The notes: generated from the letters alone by a model not told the origin. Numbered from the stretch's first letter, positions 17,812 to 26,441 are shown. The stretch: DNA of 64,000 nt from VYDC01 sp963667515 (GCA_963667515.2 CAXXXY010000011.1:62001-126000); one strand, 5' to 3'. Program-made: numbers and translations.

Positions 17812-18623
17812 TTCGCGTCTCCTGCCATTGCGACCGCCGTGTTTGCCTCTTCGCCGAGCTCGCGCAGGATCGGGTCGTAGCCATCGGCCTCGATACTCTT
17901 CGCCAGCGCGAAGTCGCCCGAGCGCACGATGCGGCCGCCGACCAGGATGTGCACGAAGTCCGGCGTGATGTAGTTCAGGATGCGCTCGTAGTGCGTGATG
18001 ATGAGCAGGCCGATCTGCGGCGTGCGCAGCGTGTTCACCCCCTCCGCCACCGTGCGCAGCGCGTCCACGTCGAGCCCCGAGTCCGTCTCGTCGAGGAGCG
18101 CGAGCGTGGGCTTGATCATCCCCAGCTGCAGGATCTCGGCGCGCTTCTTCTCGCCGCCGGAGAAGCCGTCGTTCACGTAGCGCCGCGCGAACGACTCGTC
18201 CATCTTCAGCGTCGCCAGCGTCTCCCGCAGCTCCGCCAGGAACTCGCGCGCCGGCGGCTCCTTCCCGCGCCGCGCCTTCAACGAGGCGCGCAGCAGGTTC
18301 ACCATCGTCACGCCGGGGATCACGGTCGGATACTGGAACGAGAGGAAGAGCCCGCGACGCGCGCGCTCGTCGGCCGGGAGCTTCGTGATCTCCTCGCCGT
18401 GGAAGAGCACGCGGCCCTCGTCCACGACGTACGCCGGGCTGCCGGCGATGGCGTTGGCCAGCGTGCTCTTGCCGGAGCCGTTGGGCCCCATCAGCGCGTG
18501 TACCTCGCCGGCGCGCACCGTCAGGTCCACGCCCCGCACGATCTGCAGCTCGGGCTGCCCGCCGATGCTGACCTTCAGCCCCTGCACCTCGAGGATCGGC
18601 GCTCCCGCCGCTGGCTCGCTCAT
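17808..18623 (-). CDS. sufC: Fe-S assembly ATPase SufC
   Basis: A 271-residue ABC-type ATPase: Walker A GPNGSGKS (46-53), signature FSGGEKKR (154-161) and Walker B LALLDET (175-180) followed by DSGLD, the SufC-specific variant. It is cytosolic and drives conformational change of SufBD. The ATG at 18623 is supported by the start of similarity (ILEVQGLKVSIGG). It lies 73 bp after the regulator gene, the only sizeable gap inside the SUF operon. Confidence 0.95.
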   Translation of the reverse strand: MSEPAAGAPILEVQGLKVSIGGQPELQIVRGVDLTVRAGEVHALMGPNGSGKSTLANAIAGSPAYVVDEGRVLFHGEEITKLPADERARRGLFLSFQYPTVIPGVTMVNLLRASLKARRGKEPPAREFLAELRETLATLKMDESFARRYVNDGFSGGEKKRAEILQLGMIKPTLALLDETDSGLDVDALRTVAEGVNTLRTPQIGLLIITHYERILNYITPDFVHILVGGRIVRSGDFALAKSIEADGYDPILRELGEEANTAVAMAGDAK

Positions 18624-18696
18624 CTCTGCTCCCGATTCCGTTCGCGCCGGCCGCAGCCGGTTCGCGCTGTCCTGACGCCCTGGTTCGCGCTCGCGC

Positions 18697-19398
18697 TCAG
18701 GCGAGCACCCGCCTCGCGCCGCCGGCTCCGAGGCCGCCGCTCGGCGCACCGTCGGCGGCGCCCTGCTTCAGCACCACGTACTCGCAGACCGGGGCGCCCT
18801 GCGCCACGGTCCGCAGCTGCTCCACCGGCGCGTCGAGCAGAAGCTCGATCGCGCGGCGGTCCGCCACGCAGGCCGCGTGCGTCCCCGCCGCCGCCAAGCG
18901 GTAGGGGCAGCCGAGGTTCTGGAGGCGGAAGAGGTCCTCCTCCTCCGCCGCGTCGTGGAGGATGCCCTCGTCGCTCAGCGCGGCCGTCACCTGGCGCACG
19001 CGCTCGCCGAGCTCGGCGGCGGTGACACGCCCGCGATGCTCCTCCGCGACCTCCTCGGCGACGCGGTCGAAGACGCGATCGAGCACGTCCGCGCCGCCGC
19101 CGCCCGCGACGTCAGCGGCCTCGAGGCCGGCGAGCGCCGGGTAGATGCGCTCCAGCAGCCGCGCGTAGCTGGGCGCGACGGAGCGCTCCTCGCCCTCGTC
19201 GGAGAGCGAGTAGCGGGTGACGGGGCGGCCGCGCGGCTGGCGCGCGAGCTCAGCCTCCAGCAGCCCGTCCGCGAGCAGGATGTCGACGTGTCGGCGCACG
19301 GAGCCCGCCGAGAGGCCGAGCTCGTCGGCGAGGTCGCCGGCGGAGCGCTGGCCCTGCTCCGCGAGCAGGCGCAGGATGGCGTCGCGCGTGCTCTCCAT
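18697..19398 (-). CDS. sufR: SufR-like Fe-S-sensing transcriptional regulator of the SUF operon
   Basis: A 233-residue protein with an N-terminal winged helix-turn-helix (residues ~5-65, with DLADELGLSAGSVRRHVDIL) and a C-terminal cysteine set Cys164, Cys177 and Cys205. The Cys164-X12-Cys177 spacing matches the start of the cluster-binding motif of cyanobacterial SufR. SufR holds an Fe-S cluster and represses suf transcription while clusters are plentiful. Placement as first gene of the operon fits autoregulation. ATG at 19398; a longer frame with no better start exists upstream. Confidence 0.85.
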   Translation of the reverse strand: MESTRDAILRLLAEQGQRSAGDLADELGLSAGSVRRHVDILLADGLLEAELARQPRGRPVTRYSLSDEGEERSVAPSYARLLERIYPALAGLEAADVAGGGGADVLDRVFDRVAEEVAEEHRGRVTAAELGERVRQVTAALSDEGILHDAAEEEDLFRLQNLGCPYRLAAAGTHAACVADRRAIELLLDAPVEQLRTVAQGAPVCEYVVLKQGAADGAPSGGLGAGGARRVLA

Positions 19399-19493
19399 GG
19401 CCTCCCCACCGCCTCGACCGTCGCAGGCGTGCCCGTACGGTCGCTCCGCGTGCACCGGGCCTGCGACCTCGCGGCGCGTCCCGGGCACACCTC

Positions 19494-19521
19494 ATTATCG
19501 ATCCCCCGGGGGTGATGTCAA
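19494..19521 (-). promoter_or_regulatory. SUF operon promoter with palindromic spacer (candidate SufR operator)
   Basis: On the minus strand a perfect -35 TTGACA (19521-19516) is followed after 16 bp by GATAAT (19499-19494). The spacer contains the perfect palindrome CCCCCGGGGG (19503-19512). A second TGTCAA, inverted relative to the first, starts 25 bp upstream at 19547-19552. This A+T-richer island is unlike its surroundings. Transcription would start about 90 nt before the sufR ATG. Confidence 0.65.
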
Positions 19522-19769
19522 CGAAGTCTCTTTTTATCGCACCTAATTGACAAAAGTGCTTCGCCATCTGGTCCGAGCGCCTCCAGCGAATCTGCGCGTG
19601 CTCGTGCGCACGCGCACAGGTCGGCGTGATGTGCGCGATCGCGGGTGCGCCAGCGCGTGGCGAGGCGCGCCGGGGCGCGCCGACAGGGGGCACCCTCCGA
19701 GGCGCGGCGTGGCACTATCGCCTCGCAGCGCCGCCGAGGCCGGCGCGGGAGCGCGCGAGGAGGCTGGCC

Positions 19770-20618
19770 GTGAGCGAAGCGCCGTCGCCACTCCGCCCGA
19801 TCGAGGAGCAGGCGCTCGACGAGTGGCGGCGGCTGGTCGCCGCCGACGCGGAGCAGGTCACGCGACTCCGCGAGCACGAGCGCGAGCGCGACCACTACCG
19901 TCCCACGGCCGCGCGCTTCCGCGCGGGCGGCGCGCTCCCCGCGCTGGAGCTGCCCCTGCTCGAGGTGCTCATCGAGCCCGGCGAGACGCTGCTGGACATC
20001 GGCGCGGGCGGCGGGCGCTTCGCGGTGCCGCTGGCGCGCCGCGCGGGGCGCGTGATCGCGATCGAGCCGTCGGAGGCGATGCGCGCGAACCTCGAGGGGA
20101 GCGCCGCCGAGTCGGGCGTGACCGGCATCGAGCTGCACGACCGCCGCTGGCCCGACCCCGCGTGGAGCGAGGCCGCCGACGTCACGCTCGCGTCGCACGT
20201 GCTCTACGACATCTCAGAGGTCGGCGCCTTCCTCGACGCGATGGAGCAGCACAGCCGGCGGCTGTGCGTGGTCGCGCTGGGCGAGACGGCGCGCGGCGCG
20301 CAGCTCGCGGCGCTGTGGGAGGCGGTGCACGGCGAGCAGCTCGCGACGCTCCCCGCGCTGCGCGAGCTGCTGGCGCTGCTGGGAGCTCGGCGTCGGCGCT
20401 ACGAGCTGCGCATCGTGCTCTCGCCGCCCGCCGAGCCCGCCGACGCGGAGGAGGCGTTCGAGCTGGCGCGCCGCCTGCTGTGGCTCGCGGTGGGCTCGGC
20501 GAAGGAGGCGCGGATGCGCGATCTGGTGCGCGAGTGGTACGGCAGGCCCGACGGCCGCGCGACGCTCCCCGCGATGCGCGACTTCGTGGGCGTCGTGAGT
20601 TGGACGCCGCCCGCCTAG
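19770..20618 (+). CDS. Class I SAM-dependent methyltransferase
   Basis: A 282-residue protein with a Rossmann methyltransferase core: motif I LLDIGAGGGRFAVPLA, motif II VIAIEPSEAM, and ADVTLASHVLYDI for the later strand. The N-terminal ~45 residues are helical and charged (EQALDEWRRLVAADAEQV). The substrate cannot be inferred. GTG at 19770 follows a GAGGAGG ribosome-binding site. It stands alone between the SUF promoter and a tandem repeat array. Confidence 0.82.
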   Translation: MSEAPSPLRPIEEQALDEWRRLVAADAEQVTRLREHERERDHYRPTAARFRAGGALPALELPLLEVLIEPGETLLDIGAGGGRFAVPLARRAGRVIAIEPSEAMRANLEGSAAESGVTGIELHDRRWPDPAWSEAADVTLASHVLYDISEVGAFLDAMEQHSRRLCVVALGETARGAQLAALWEAVHGEQLATLPALRELLALLGARRRRYELRIVLSPPAEPADAEEAFELARRLLWLAVGSAKEARMRDLVREWYGRPDGRATLPAMRDFVGVVSWTPPA

Positions 20619-20625
20619 CGTTCCG

Positions 20626-20960
20626 CCAGCGTTCCGCTGGACTCGAGGGGCTGCCGCTCCTGCTGAGGCAGCGGCGGCTCTCAGGCGCGGCGGCGGCGGG
20701 CCGGAGGGCCAGCGTTCCGCTGCACTCGACCAGCGTTCCGCTGGACTCGAGGGGCTGCCGCTCCTGCTGAGGCAGCGGCGGCTCTCAGGCGCGGCGGCGG
20801 CGGGCCGGAGGGCCAGCGTTCCGCTGCACTCGACCAGCGTTCCGCTGGACTCGAGGGGCTGCCGCTCCTGCTGAGGCGGCGGCGGCTCTCAGGCGTCGCG
20901 GCGGCCGGCCGGTGGGCCAGCGTTCCGCTGAGCTCGAGGGGCCAGCGTCCCGCTGAACTG
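20626..20960. repeat. 104-bp tandem repeat array (AGCGTTCCGCT repeat family)
   Basis: Three 104-bp units begin at 20626, 20730 and 20834, each opening with CCAGCGTTCCGCTGG. A partial unit and one more degenerate core (AGCGTCCCGCT) follow to ~20960. Units 1 and 2 are almost identical; unit 3 is diverged in its second half. Each unit also contains TGCCGCT and AGCGGC arms around CTGCTGAG that could form a small hairpin. The gap of ~350 bp holds no gene. Confidence 0.85.
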
Positions 20961-20970
20961 ATGCGACGGG

Positions 20971-21549
20971 CTAGGGCAGCTCGCCCAGCCGGCGCGCACG
21001 TCGACGCCGGGGCACGCGGCGGCGAGCGCCCGGCGCCTCCGCGGCGATGCGCTGGAGGCGCCACATCACGTCCAGGTCGCGGTCGCCGATCTCGCGCACG
21101 AGGTCGGCGAGGGGCAGGGTCCCGCGGAACGGGTGCAGGCCGGCGTGCGACCACGCCTCGCCGGCCGTCTCCAGCTGCCACACCAGCTCGTCGCGCAGCA
21201 CGGCGAAGTCCCAGAGCAGCGCGGCGACCTCCGCCTCGACGCTCGCCTCGGCGCTCGCCCCCGCGCCCGTCCCCACGGTGGGGGGCGCGGCGGAGGTGCC
21301 CGGCGACGCTCGCCGCGCCTCCACGCGCGCGCCGTCGGCGGCCAGCACGCCCGCGAGCGCGCGCAGATCCTCGCGCTCGGCGGCGCGCAGGTAGGCGAGC
21401 AGCTCGGCGGCGGCGGGATCGTCCTCGTCGGGGCGCCAGCCGAGGGCGGGCTCGTCGAGGGAGGAGGCGATGCGCTCGATGCGGCGAGCTACCTCGCGCA
21501 GCACCTTCACGAGGTAGCGCCGCTCGGAGCCGTAGCGCGCGGTCGGCAT
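20971..21549 (-). CDS. DinB-like four-helix protein
   Basis: A 192-residue protein, mostly helical (SERRYLVKVLREVARRIERI, LAYLRAAEREDLRALAGVL, VAALLWDFAVLRDELVWQLE, LADLVREIGDRDLDVMWRLQ). The architecture and the terminal DLDVMWRLQRI helix resemble DinB/DUF664-type metal-binding four-helix bundles, but the usual His triad is not evident. It ends in a highly basic tail. Function unknown. ATG at 21549 chosen; a GTG nine bases upstream is also possible. Confidence 0.6.
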   Translation of the reverse strand: MPTARYGSERRYLVKVLREVARRIERIASSLDEPALGWRPDEDDPAAAELLAYLRAAEREDLRALAGVLAADGARVEARRASPGTSAAPPTVGTGAGASAEASVEAEVAALLWDFAVLRDELVWQLETAGEAWSHAGLHPFRGTLPLADLVREIGDRDLDVMWRLQRIAAEAPGARRRVPRRRRARRLGELP

Positions 21550-21724
21550 CGCGCGCACCCCGCTTCCCTCGGCGCGACGCGGCGGGATGCGCCGGCCGCG
21601 CGGTCGCCGCGCAGAGCCGAGCGGCGAGCCGTCCGGCCATCGACACCACGCGAACAGTACGCCCGACGCCCGAGGAGCGGCAGCCCCCTCTCGCCTCCCG
21701 CACCGCCCGAGCACCTGCGCCGCC

Positions 21725-21898
21725 CCGGCAGGCGCGGTAGCCCTCCAGCCCAGCGGAACGCTGGCGCTGGCGAAACGCGGGCGCTGCGCCAAGCCCTCCG
21801 GCCCGCCGGGCGCAACGCCGAGCACCGCCGCCGCCCCGGCAGGAGCGGCAGCCCCTCGAGTCCAGCGGAACGCTGGTCGAGTCCAGCGGAACGCTGGC
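21725..21898. repeat. Intergenic copies of the AGCGGAACGCT repeat, inverted relative to the 104-bp array
   Basis: Within the ~370-bp gap before the membrane protein gene, cores AGCGGAACGCTGG occur near 21750, 21865 and 21885. Segment 21840-21898 contains CAGGAGCGGCAGCCCCTCGA plus two successive GTCCAGCGGAACGCTGG cores, the reverse complement of the unit in the 20.6-kb array. The two arrays thus flank the DinB-like gene in inverted orientation. No gene is seen in this gap. Confidence 0.75.
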
Positions 21899-21909
21899 TG
21901 GCGCTGGGG

Positions 21910-21915
21910 TAGCAT
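21910..21915 (+). promoter_or_regulatory. Putative -10 box, leaderless spacing
   Basis: TAGCAT ends 8 nt before the GTG at 21924 and directly follows the last repeat core. There is no room for a ribosome-binding site. Confidence 0.4.
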
Positions 21916-21923
21916 CGCGGGGC

Positions 21924-22760
21924 GTGAATGCTGCGTCGCTGCCCTACACCCTCGAGCTGCTGCTCGCAGAGCTCGCCGTCGGCACGCTCGCCGCGGTGAC
22001 GCTCTTCGACGCGCGCGGAGCCGTCACGCTCGGCTACGTGAAGAGCGGCGCGATCCTCGTCGTGGGGCTCGCGACGCTCGCCCTGTGGACGGCGCTCACG
22101 GGCGTCTCGCCCGAGCGCGAGATCGAGGGCTACACGCTGAGCCCGGACTGGGTCGACCCGTTCCGCCTCGCGCTCCTCGCCTTCACCGCGCTGGCGACGG
22201 CGCACCTCGTCGCCACCTTCACGGAGCGCCGCCTGGCGGCGCTGTGGGCGGGAGGGCTGGGATCGCTCGCAGGGGCGGTCGCGCTCGCCGCGCTGGCCGG
22301 GGTGCTGGCCGCGCCGGCGTGGTCCTACCCCGGGGTCGTCGCCAGCACCTTCGTCTCGGCGGCGGTGCTGGGCGGGGCGCTCGCCGCGATGACGTGGGGC
22401 CACTGGTACCTCACGAACTCGGGGCTGCCGAAGGAGCCGCTGGAGCAGATGTCGCTGCTGCTGCTGGGGGCGCTGGTCGTGCAGCTCGCGCTGGTCGTGG
22501 TCGCGCTGCTGGCGCCGGTGCGCGAGGTGCCGTTCACCGACTCGGCGTTCGGCGTGGAGCTGGGAGCCAACCCCGCGTTCTGGCTGCGCGTCGGCGTGGG
22601 CCTCGTCTTCCCGGCGTTCCTCGCGTGGCTCGCATGGCGCGCTGCCGCCATCCGCGGGATGATGTCGGCGACGGGGCTGCTGTACATCGCGCTGGGTGCG
22701 GTGCTGGCGGGCGCGGTGCTGGCACGCGGGCTTCTCTTCTCCACGGGGGCCGTGGTCTAG
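21924..22760 (+). CDS. Polytopic membrane protein of unknown function
   Basis: A 278-residue protein with seven or eight hydrophobic segments. Between them lie short loops such as GVSPEREIEGYTLSPDWVDP and the polar motif MTWGHWYLTNSGLPKEPLEQ, which looks conserved and could hold a ligand through its His. I do not recognise the family. It precedes an ECF sigma/anti-sigma pair by about 130 bp on the same strand, but the sigma gene has its own -10-like box, so joint expression is uncertain. Confidence 0.75.
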   Translation: MNAASLPYTLELLLAELAVGTLAAVTLFDARGAVTLGYVKSGAILVVGLATLALWTALTGVSPEREIEGYTLSPDWVDPFRLALLAFTALATAHLVATFTERRLAALWAGGLGSLAGAVALAALAGVLAAPAWSYPGVVASTFVSAAVLGGALAAMTWGHWYLTNSGLPKEPLEQMSLLLLGALVVQLALVVVALLAPVREVPFTDSAFGVELGANPAFWLRVGVGLVFPAFLAWLAWRAAAIRGMMSATGLLYIALGAVLAGAVLARGLLFSTGAVV

Positions 22761-22855
22761 GGGCGCACGCAGGGCAGTCGGCGGCGGGGCGCGCGGGGCG
22801 CGGATCGCGACGGCGAGTCGTGAAAGCGGGCACACGCGGCGCGGAGGCGCCACCG

Positions 22856-22861
22856 TACAAT
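22856..22861 (+). promoter_or_regulatory. Putative -10 box of the sigma-factor gene
   Basis: TACAAT lies 30 bp before the ATG at 22892, with CGGAGG as ribosome-binding site in between. No standard -35 is evident at 16-18 bp, which would suit an alternative sigma factor, possibly autoregulation. Confidence 0.4.
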
Positions 22862-22891
22862 GAACTCCCCACCCCGATCGGAGGCGCTCCC

Positions 22892-23704
22892 ATGGCGGGA
22901 TCGTCCGTGACCCCCCCGCTGCCGCCGGATCCGCGAATCCGCACGGCTCTGCGCGACGTAACATCACCGGCACCAGCGAAGGACGGCGGGGCGGCTGCGG
23001 CGCCCGGCCGGGCGGCGGAGCCGCGGGGCGGTCCCCTGCGAGAGACGCCGGCCCGCGGATCGAACGGCGGCCGCGCGACGCGGACGCCCGAGGGGCCGAG
23101 CGACGAGTCGCTCATGCTCGGCCTCGTGGGCCGCGACGTGGGGGCGCTCGGGGCGCTCTACGACCGCTACTCCACGCTGGTATATTCGGTGTCGCTGCGG
23201 GTGCTCGCCGATCGCGGGCTCGCGGAGGACGTGGTGCAGGAGGTGTTCCTCCAGCTGTGGCGCCGCCCGGCCTCGTACGACGCGGCGCGCGGGCGCTTCG
23301 TCTCGTGGCTGATGTCGGTGACGCGCAGCCGCGCCATCGACGAGCAGCGGCGCCGCTCGCGGCGGATGCGCCTGGAGGACCCGGACGAGGGCGCCTCCGA
23401 GCAGATCCGCGCGGAGGGCCGGACCTCCGACCCGCAGCTGGAGGCAGTGCTGGCGGAGGAGCGGCTGGCGGTGCGGGCGGCGATGGACGAGCTGCCGCCG
23501 GAGCAGCGCCGGATGCTGCAGCTCGCCTACTTCGGCGGGCTGACGCAGACGGAGATCGCTCGCTACACGGGCGAGCCGCTGGGGACGGTGAAGACGCGCG
23601 TGCGGCTGGGGATGCAGAAGCTGCGGCTATCGCTCTCGGGCACCTGGCAGGCGCGGCGAGGCGGGAACGAGAAGGACGAGCGCACGGGCCGGGAGGGGTC
23701 GTGA
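22892..23704 (+). CDS. ECF-type RNA polymerase sigma factor (SigK-like)
   Basis: A 270-residue protein. After a ~70-residue low-complexity N-terminus comes sigma region 2 (GALYDRYSTLVYSVSLRVLA, DVVQEVFLQLWRRP, SWLMSVTRSRAIDEQRRRSR) and region 4 (ELPPEQRRMLQLAYFGGLTQ, YTGEPLGTVKTRVRLGMQKL). The ATG at 22892 has CGGAGG upstream. Its stop overlaps the anti-sigma GTG by 4 bp. ECF factors of this kind respond to envelope or redox stress through their partner. Confidence 0.92.
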   Translation: MAGSSVTPPLPPDPRIRTALRDVTSPAPAKDGGAAAAPGRAAEPRGGPLRETPARGSNGGRATRTPEGPSDESLMLGLVGRDVGALGALYDRYSTLVYSVSLRVLADRGLAEDVVQEVFLQLWRRPASYDAARGRFVSWLMSVTRSRAIDEQRRRSRRMRLEDPDEGASEQIRAEGRTSDPQLEAVLAEERLAVRAAMDELPPEQRRMLQLAYFGGLTQTEIARYTGEPLGTVKTRVRLGMQKLRLSLSGTWQARRGGNEKDERTGREGS

Positions 23705-24549
23705 CACTGGAGGAGCGGCAAGAGCTGCTGGCCGGCTACGCGCTGGGGACGCTCAGCGAGCCGGACGCGCGCGCGGCGGAGCGGCTGGTCCGCTCCGATG
23801 GCGACGCGGCGGCCGAGCTCGCCGCCTACCACGAGATCGTGGATCTGATCGCGCTCTCCGCGCCGCTGCGGCGCGCCGACCCGACGCTGCGCGAGCGCGT
23901 GCTCCAGGCCGCGCGACGCGGCTCCGGCGGCGCGGGCGGCTGGCAGCGCGCCCGGCGCCGCGTGGTCGCCTCCGCGGGCTGGGCGGCAGCGGCGGCCGCC
24001 GTGCTCGCCGGCGCCGTCTGGATCAACGACATGCAGGGCGAGATCGACCGGCTGCGCGACGACTCGGCCGCGCTCAACGCCGTCGTCCAGGCGACGGCGA
24101 AGCAGGTGGACGCTCTCGCGACGGTCGACACGGCCGACGCCAGCTCGCGCGCGCTGGCGCTGCAGGTGCAGCAGGCGCTCGCCGAGCAGCAGGCGATGGC
24201 CGCGATCAGCACCGACCCGGACGCAAGCACGACGGCGCTCGCCTCGGCGGCGGCGGGCGTCGCCGCAAGCGGGCACTACCGCTACAGCGAGGGCGCGGGC
24301 GCTGGGCTGCTCATCGCCCACGGCCTGCCGGGGCTCCCCATCGGCGAGGTCTACCAGGTGTGGCTGGAGGACTCGACGCGCGCGGTCTCGGCCGGTGTCT
24401 TCGCGGCGCCGACGGAGGGCGACGCCACCGTGCTCGTGGAGACCGAGGCGCAGCTGCAGCCGATCCGCATCTCCGTGCGCGTCGCACCGCAGGGCGGCGA
24501 CGCGGCGCCGGACGGCCTGCTGGTGCTGAGCGGCGACATCGAGCGCTAG
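23701..24549 (+). CDS. Anti-sigma factor, RskA/anti-sigma-K family
   Basis: A 282-residue protein with a cytoplasmic N-terminal sigma-binding part (ELLAGYALGTLSEPDARAAE), one transmembrane helix (~residues 88-105, VVASAGWAAAAAAVLAGAV), a coiled-coil-like stretch and a C-terminal RskA domain (GLPIGEVYQVWLEDSTRAVS, GVFAAPTEGDATVLVE). It should hold the adjacent sigma factor at the membrane until a signal triggers release. The GTGA overlap with the sigma gene supports the pairing. Confidence 0.9.
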   Translation: MTLEERQELLAGYALGTLSEPDARAAERLVRSDGDAAAELAAYHEIVDLIALSAPLRRADPTLRERVLQAARRGSGGAGGWQRARRRVVASAGWAAAAAAVLAGAVWINDMQGEIDRLRDDSAALNAVVQATAKQVDALATVDTADASSRALALQVQQALAEQQAMAAISTDPDASTTALASAAAGVAASGHYRYSEGAGAGLLIAHGLPGLPIGEVYQVWLEDSTRAVSAGVFAAPTEGDATVLVETEAQLQPIRISVRVAPQGGDAAPDGLLVLSGDIER

Positions 24550-24629
24550 CGCGCCGCTCGCGTCCCACGCCCGCGCCCCAAGCCCTTCGGCCTGTGCCTC
24601 CTGACACGCGCCGGTGCGAAGGCGCCGCA

Positions 24630-25859
24630 TCAGGCGCCGGCCACCGGCCCGTCGGGAGGCGGGCGCGCGGCTGCCTCTGCGCTCGCCCCGCCGGCCGGCT
24701 CGAGCCCCGCCCCCGCCGCCTCGACAGCCGCGTGCTCCGCGGCGTGAGGCGCGAAGAGGCGGCGCCCGATGTTCGTACGGGCCAGCGCATCGTGTGGGGG
24801 CGCCCCCGCCAGCCGGTGATCGGCGTACCAGAAGAGCTCGCGCAGAATCGCGAAGAGCGGGACGACGATCACCAGCCCGACGAAGCCGAAGACCGCGCCG
24901 GCCACCACCAGCAGCAGGATGATCATCGCCGGGTGCAGATCCAGCGCGTGCCCTTGCACGCGAGGTACGAGCAGGTTGTTCTCCAGCTGCTGCACCACCA
25001 CGTAGAGCAGCGCCACCCACGGCAGCAGATCCGGGTTCGTCGCGGCGACGATGACGATCGCGGGGATCGCGCCCAGCCACGGCCCGATGATCGGGATCAG
25101 CTCCGTCACGCCCGCGAAGACGCCCAGCGCCAGCGAGAGTTCGACGTCCATCAGCGTCAGGCCCAGCCCCACGGCCACCCCGACGACGAGGCCCAGGAAG
25201 AGCTGCGCGCGGATGTAGCGGCCCAGCAGCCGATCCGCCATGAGCAGCACGTGGCTGGCGTCCTCGCGCACGGGCTCGGGCACCGCGCGCTGGAAGCTCT
25301 CGGCGACGAAGTGGCGGTCGCGCAGCGCGTAGAAGAGCCAGAACGGGACGACGAGGAAGCCGAAGACGAGCCCGATCGTGCCGGTGATGCGCGTGATCGA
25401 TCCGCGGAAGGTGGCGGCCACCGCGTCCGCGAGCGTGTCGCCCAGCTCCTGCGCGTAGCCGTCGATGCGCTCCTGCGCGTCCGCCGGCACGCGGTCGCGG
25501 TACTCGCGCAGCAGCTCGTTGAGCTCGAGGCGCGCATCGTCAATGAGCTTCGGCAGATCATCGATGAACTGCGCGGTCTGGTCGGTCGCCACGGGCACCA
25601 GCGCGAGGCCGACGCCGAACAGCGCCGCCCCGATCAGCCCGTAGAGCACGAGCACGGCGAAGCCGCGGCGCACGACATCCGCCTGGTGGCTGCGTGCCGG
25701 CACCACGGAGGCCATGCGGTCGACAACCGGGGTGAGCGTGTAGGCGATGATGCTGCCGAAGGCGAACGGCAGCAGCGCGAAGCGCGCCCGCCACCCCAGC
25801 AGCGCGATGCCCAGCAGCATCAACGCCCACAGCAGCGTGCGCCCGCGGGCAGCCGTCAC
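24630..25859 (-). CDS. AI-2E family transporter (PerM/TqsA-like)
   Basis: A 409-residue membrane protein with the family layout: two N-terminal TM helices, a large helical segment (~residues 90-155), then TM helices with the conserved VTELIPIIGPWLGAIPA and VQQLENNLLVPRVQGHALDL motifs. The last ~60 residues are Ala/Pro-rich. Members export AI-2 or act as ion-coupled exporters; the substrate is unknown here. GTG start at 25859, with CACAAT 6 nt upstream as a possible leaderless -10 box. Confidence 0.88.
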   Translation of the reverse strand: MTAARGRTLLWALMLLGIALLGWRARFALLPFAFGSIIAYTLTPVVDRMASVVPARSHQADVVRRGFAVLVLYGLIGAALFGVGLALVPVATDQTAQFIDDLPKLIDDARLELNELLREYRDRVPADAQERIDGYAQELGDTLADAVAATFRGSITRITGTIGLVFGFLVVPFWLFYALRDRHFVAESFQRAVPEPVREDASHVLLMADRLLGRYIRAQLFLGLVVGVAVGLGLTLMDVELSLALGVFAGVTELIPIIGPWLGAIPAIVIVAATNPDLLPWVALLYVVVQQLENNLLVPRVQGHALDLHPAMIILLLVVAGAVFGFVGLVIVVPLFAILRELFWYADHRLAGAPPHDALARTNIGRRLFAPHAAEHAAVEAAGAGLEPAGGASAEAAARPPPDGPVAGA

Positions 25860-25888
25860 GCGCGCATTGTGCCGCGTCGGCCCCGCGA

Positions 25889-25918
25889 TTGACAGGCGCC
25901 ACGCGCGCCCGCGAGCAT
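25889..25918 (+). promoter_or_regulatory. Putative promoter of the Fur-family gene
   Basis: TTGACA (25889-25894) and GAGCAT (25913-25918) are separated by 18 bp, about 67 bp before the fur-type ATG. It lies just upstream of the divergent AI-2E gene start. Confidence 0.4.
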
Positions 25919-25984
25919 CGAGGGGAGCGGCGAGCGCGGCGTCGACTCTCGGCGCCCGCCCGCAGAGCCCGGTGGAGGTCGGCG

Positions 25985-26440
25985 ATGGGCGCGCGCGAGG
26001 AGCGACGGCTGGCGCAGGGCCTGCTGCGCGGCGGGCACCGCATGACCGGGCCGCGCCGGCTGCTGCTATCGACCATGGGCGAGCTTGGCGACCAGTTCAC
26101 CGCCGAGGAGCTGGCCGCCGCCGCCCCCGCCGTGGGCCGAGCCACGGTGTTCCGCACGCTGCGGCTGCTGCTCGAACTCGGCACGGTCTGCCAGGTGGTG
26201 CTGGACGACGGGGCGGTCCACTACCGGCTCACCAGCGGCGGCCACCACCACCACATCTCGTGCTCCGAGTGCGGCGCCGTGCTCGACTTCGCCTCCTGCG
26301 ACATCGACGACCTGCTGGGCGAGCTCTCGCGGCGCACCGGCTACGCCATCGAGGCGCACCGGCTCGAGGTGTACGGCCGCTGCGCCGCCTGCCGCGCACT
26401 CGCGGAAGGCGAGCGCCCGGCCGTCGCGACGCCCGCCTAG
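25985..26440 (+). CDS. Fur-family metalloregulator (Zur-like by context)
   Basis: A 151-residue protein with the Fur winged helix (RLAQGLLRGGHRMTGPRRLL through VGRATVFRTLRLLLELGTVC), the metal motif GGHHHHISCSECGAV and a second CxxC (GRCAAC) forming the structural zinc site. It should repress metal-uptake genes when metal is abundant. The ZnuABC-type importer encoded downstream is the natural target, but IS copy 1 and a minisatellite now separate them. The TAG stop is part of the duplicated insertion target. Confidence 0.9.
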   Translation: MGAREERRLAQGLLRGGHRMTGPRRLLLSTMGELGDQFTAEELAAAAPAVGRATVFRTLRLLLELGTVCQVVLDDGAVHYRLTSGGHHHHISCSECGAVLDFASCDIDDLLGELSRRTGYAIEAHRLEVYGRCAACRALAEGERPAVATPA

Positions 26441-26441
26441 C

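Noticed and set aside
12546..19398. Possible tRNA or small RNA genes in SUF operon gaps
   Set aside because: Intergenic distances are too short and no cloverleaf or conserved TTCGA-type arm was found; I saw no convincing tRNA or rRNA anywhere in the window.
20626..20960. Possible CRISPR array because of regular repeats
   Set aside because: Units are contiguous 104-bp copies without unique spacers of constant length, and no cas genes are in the window.
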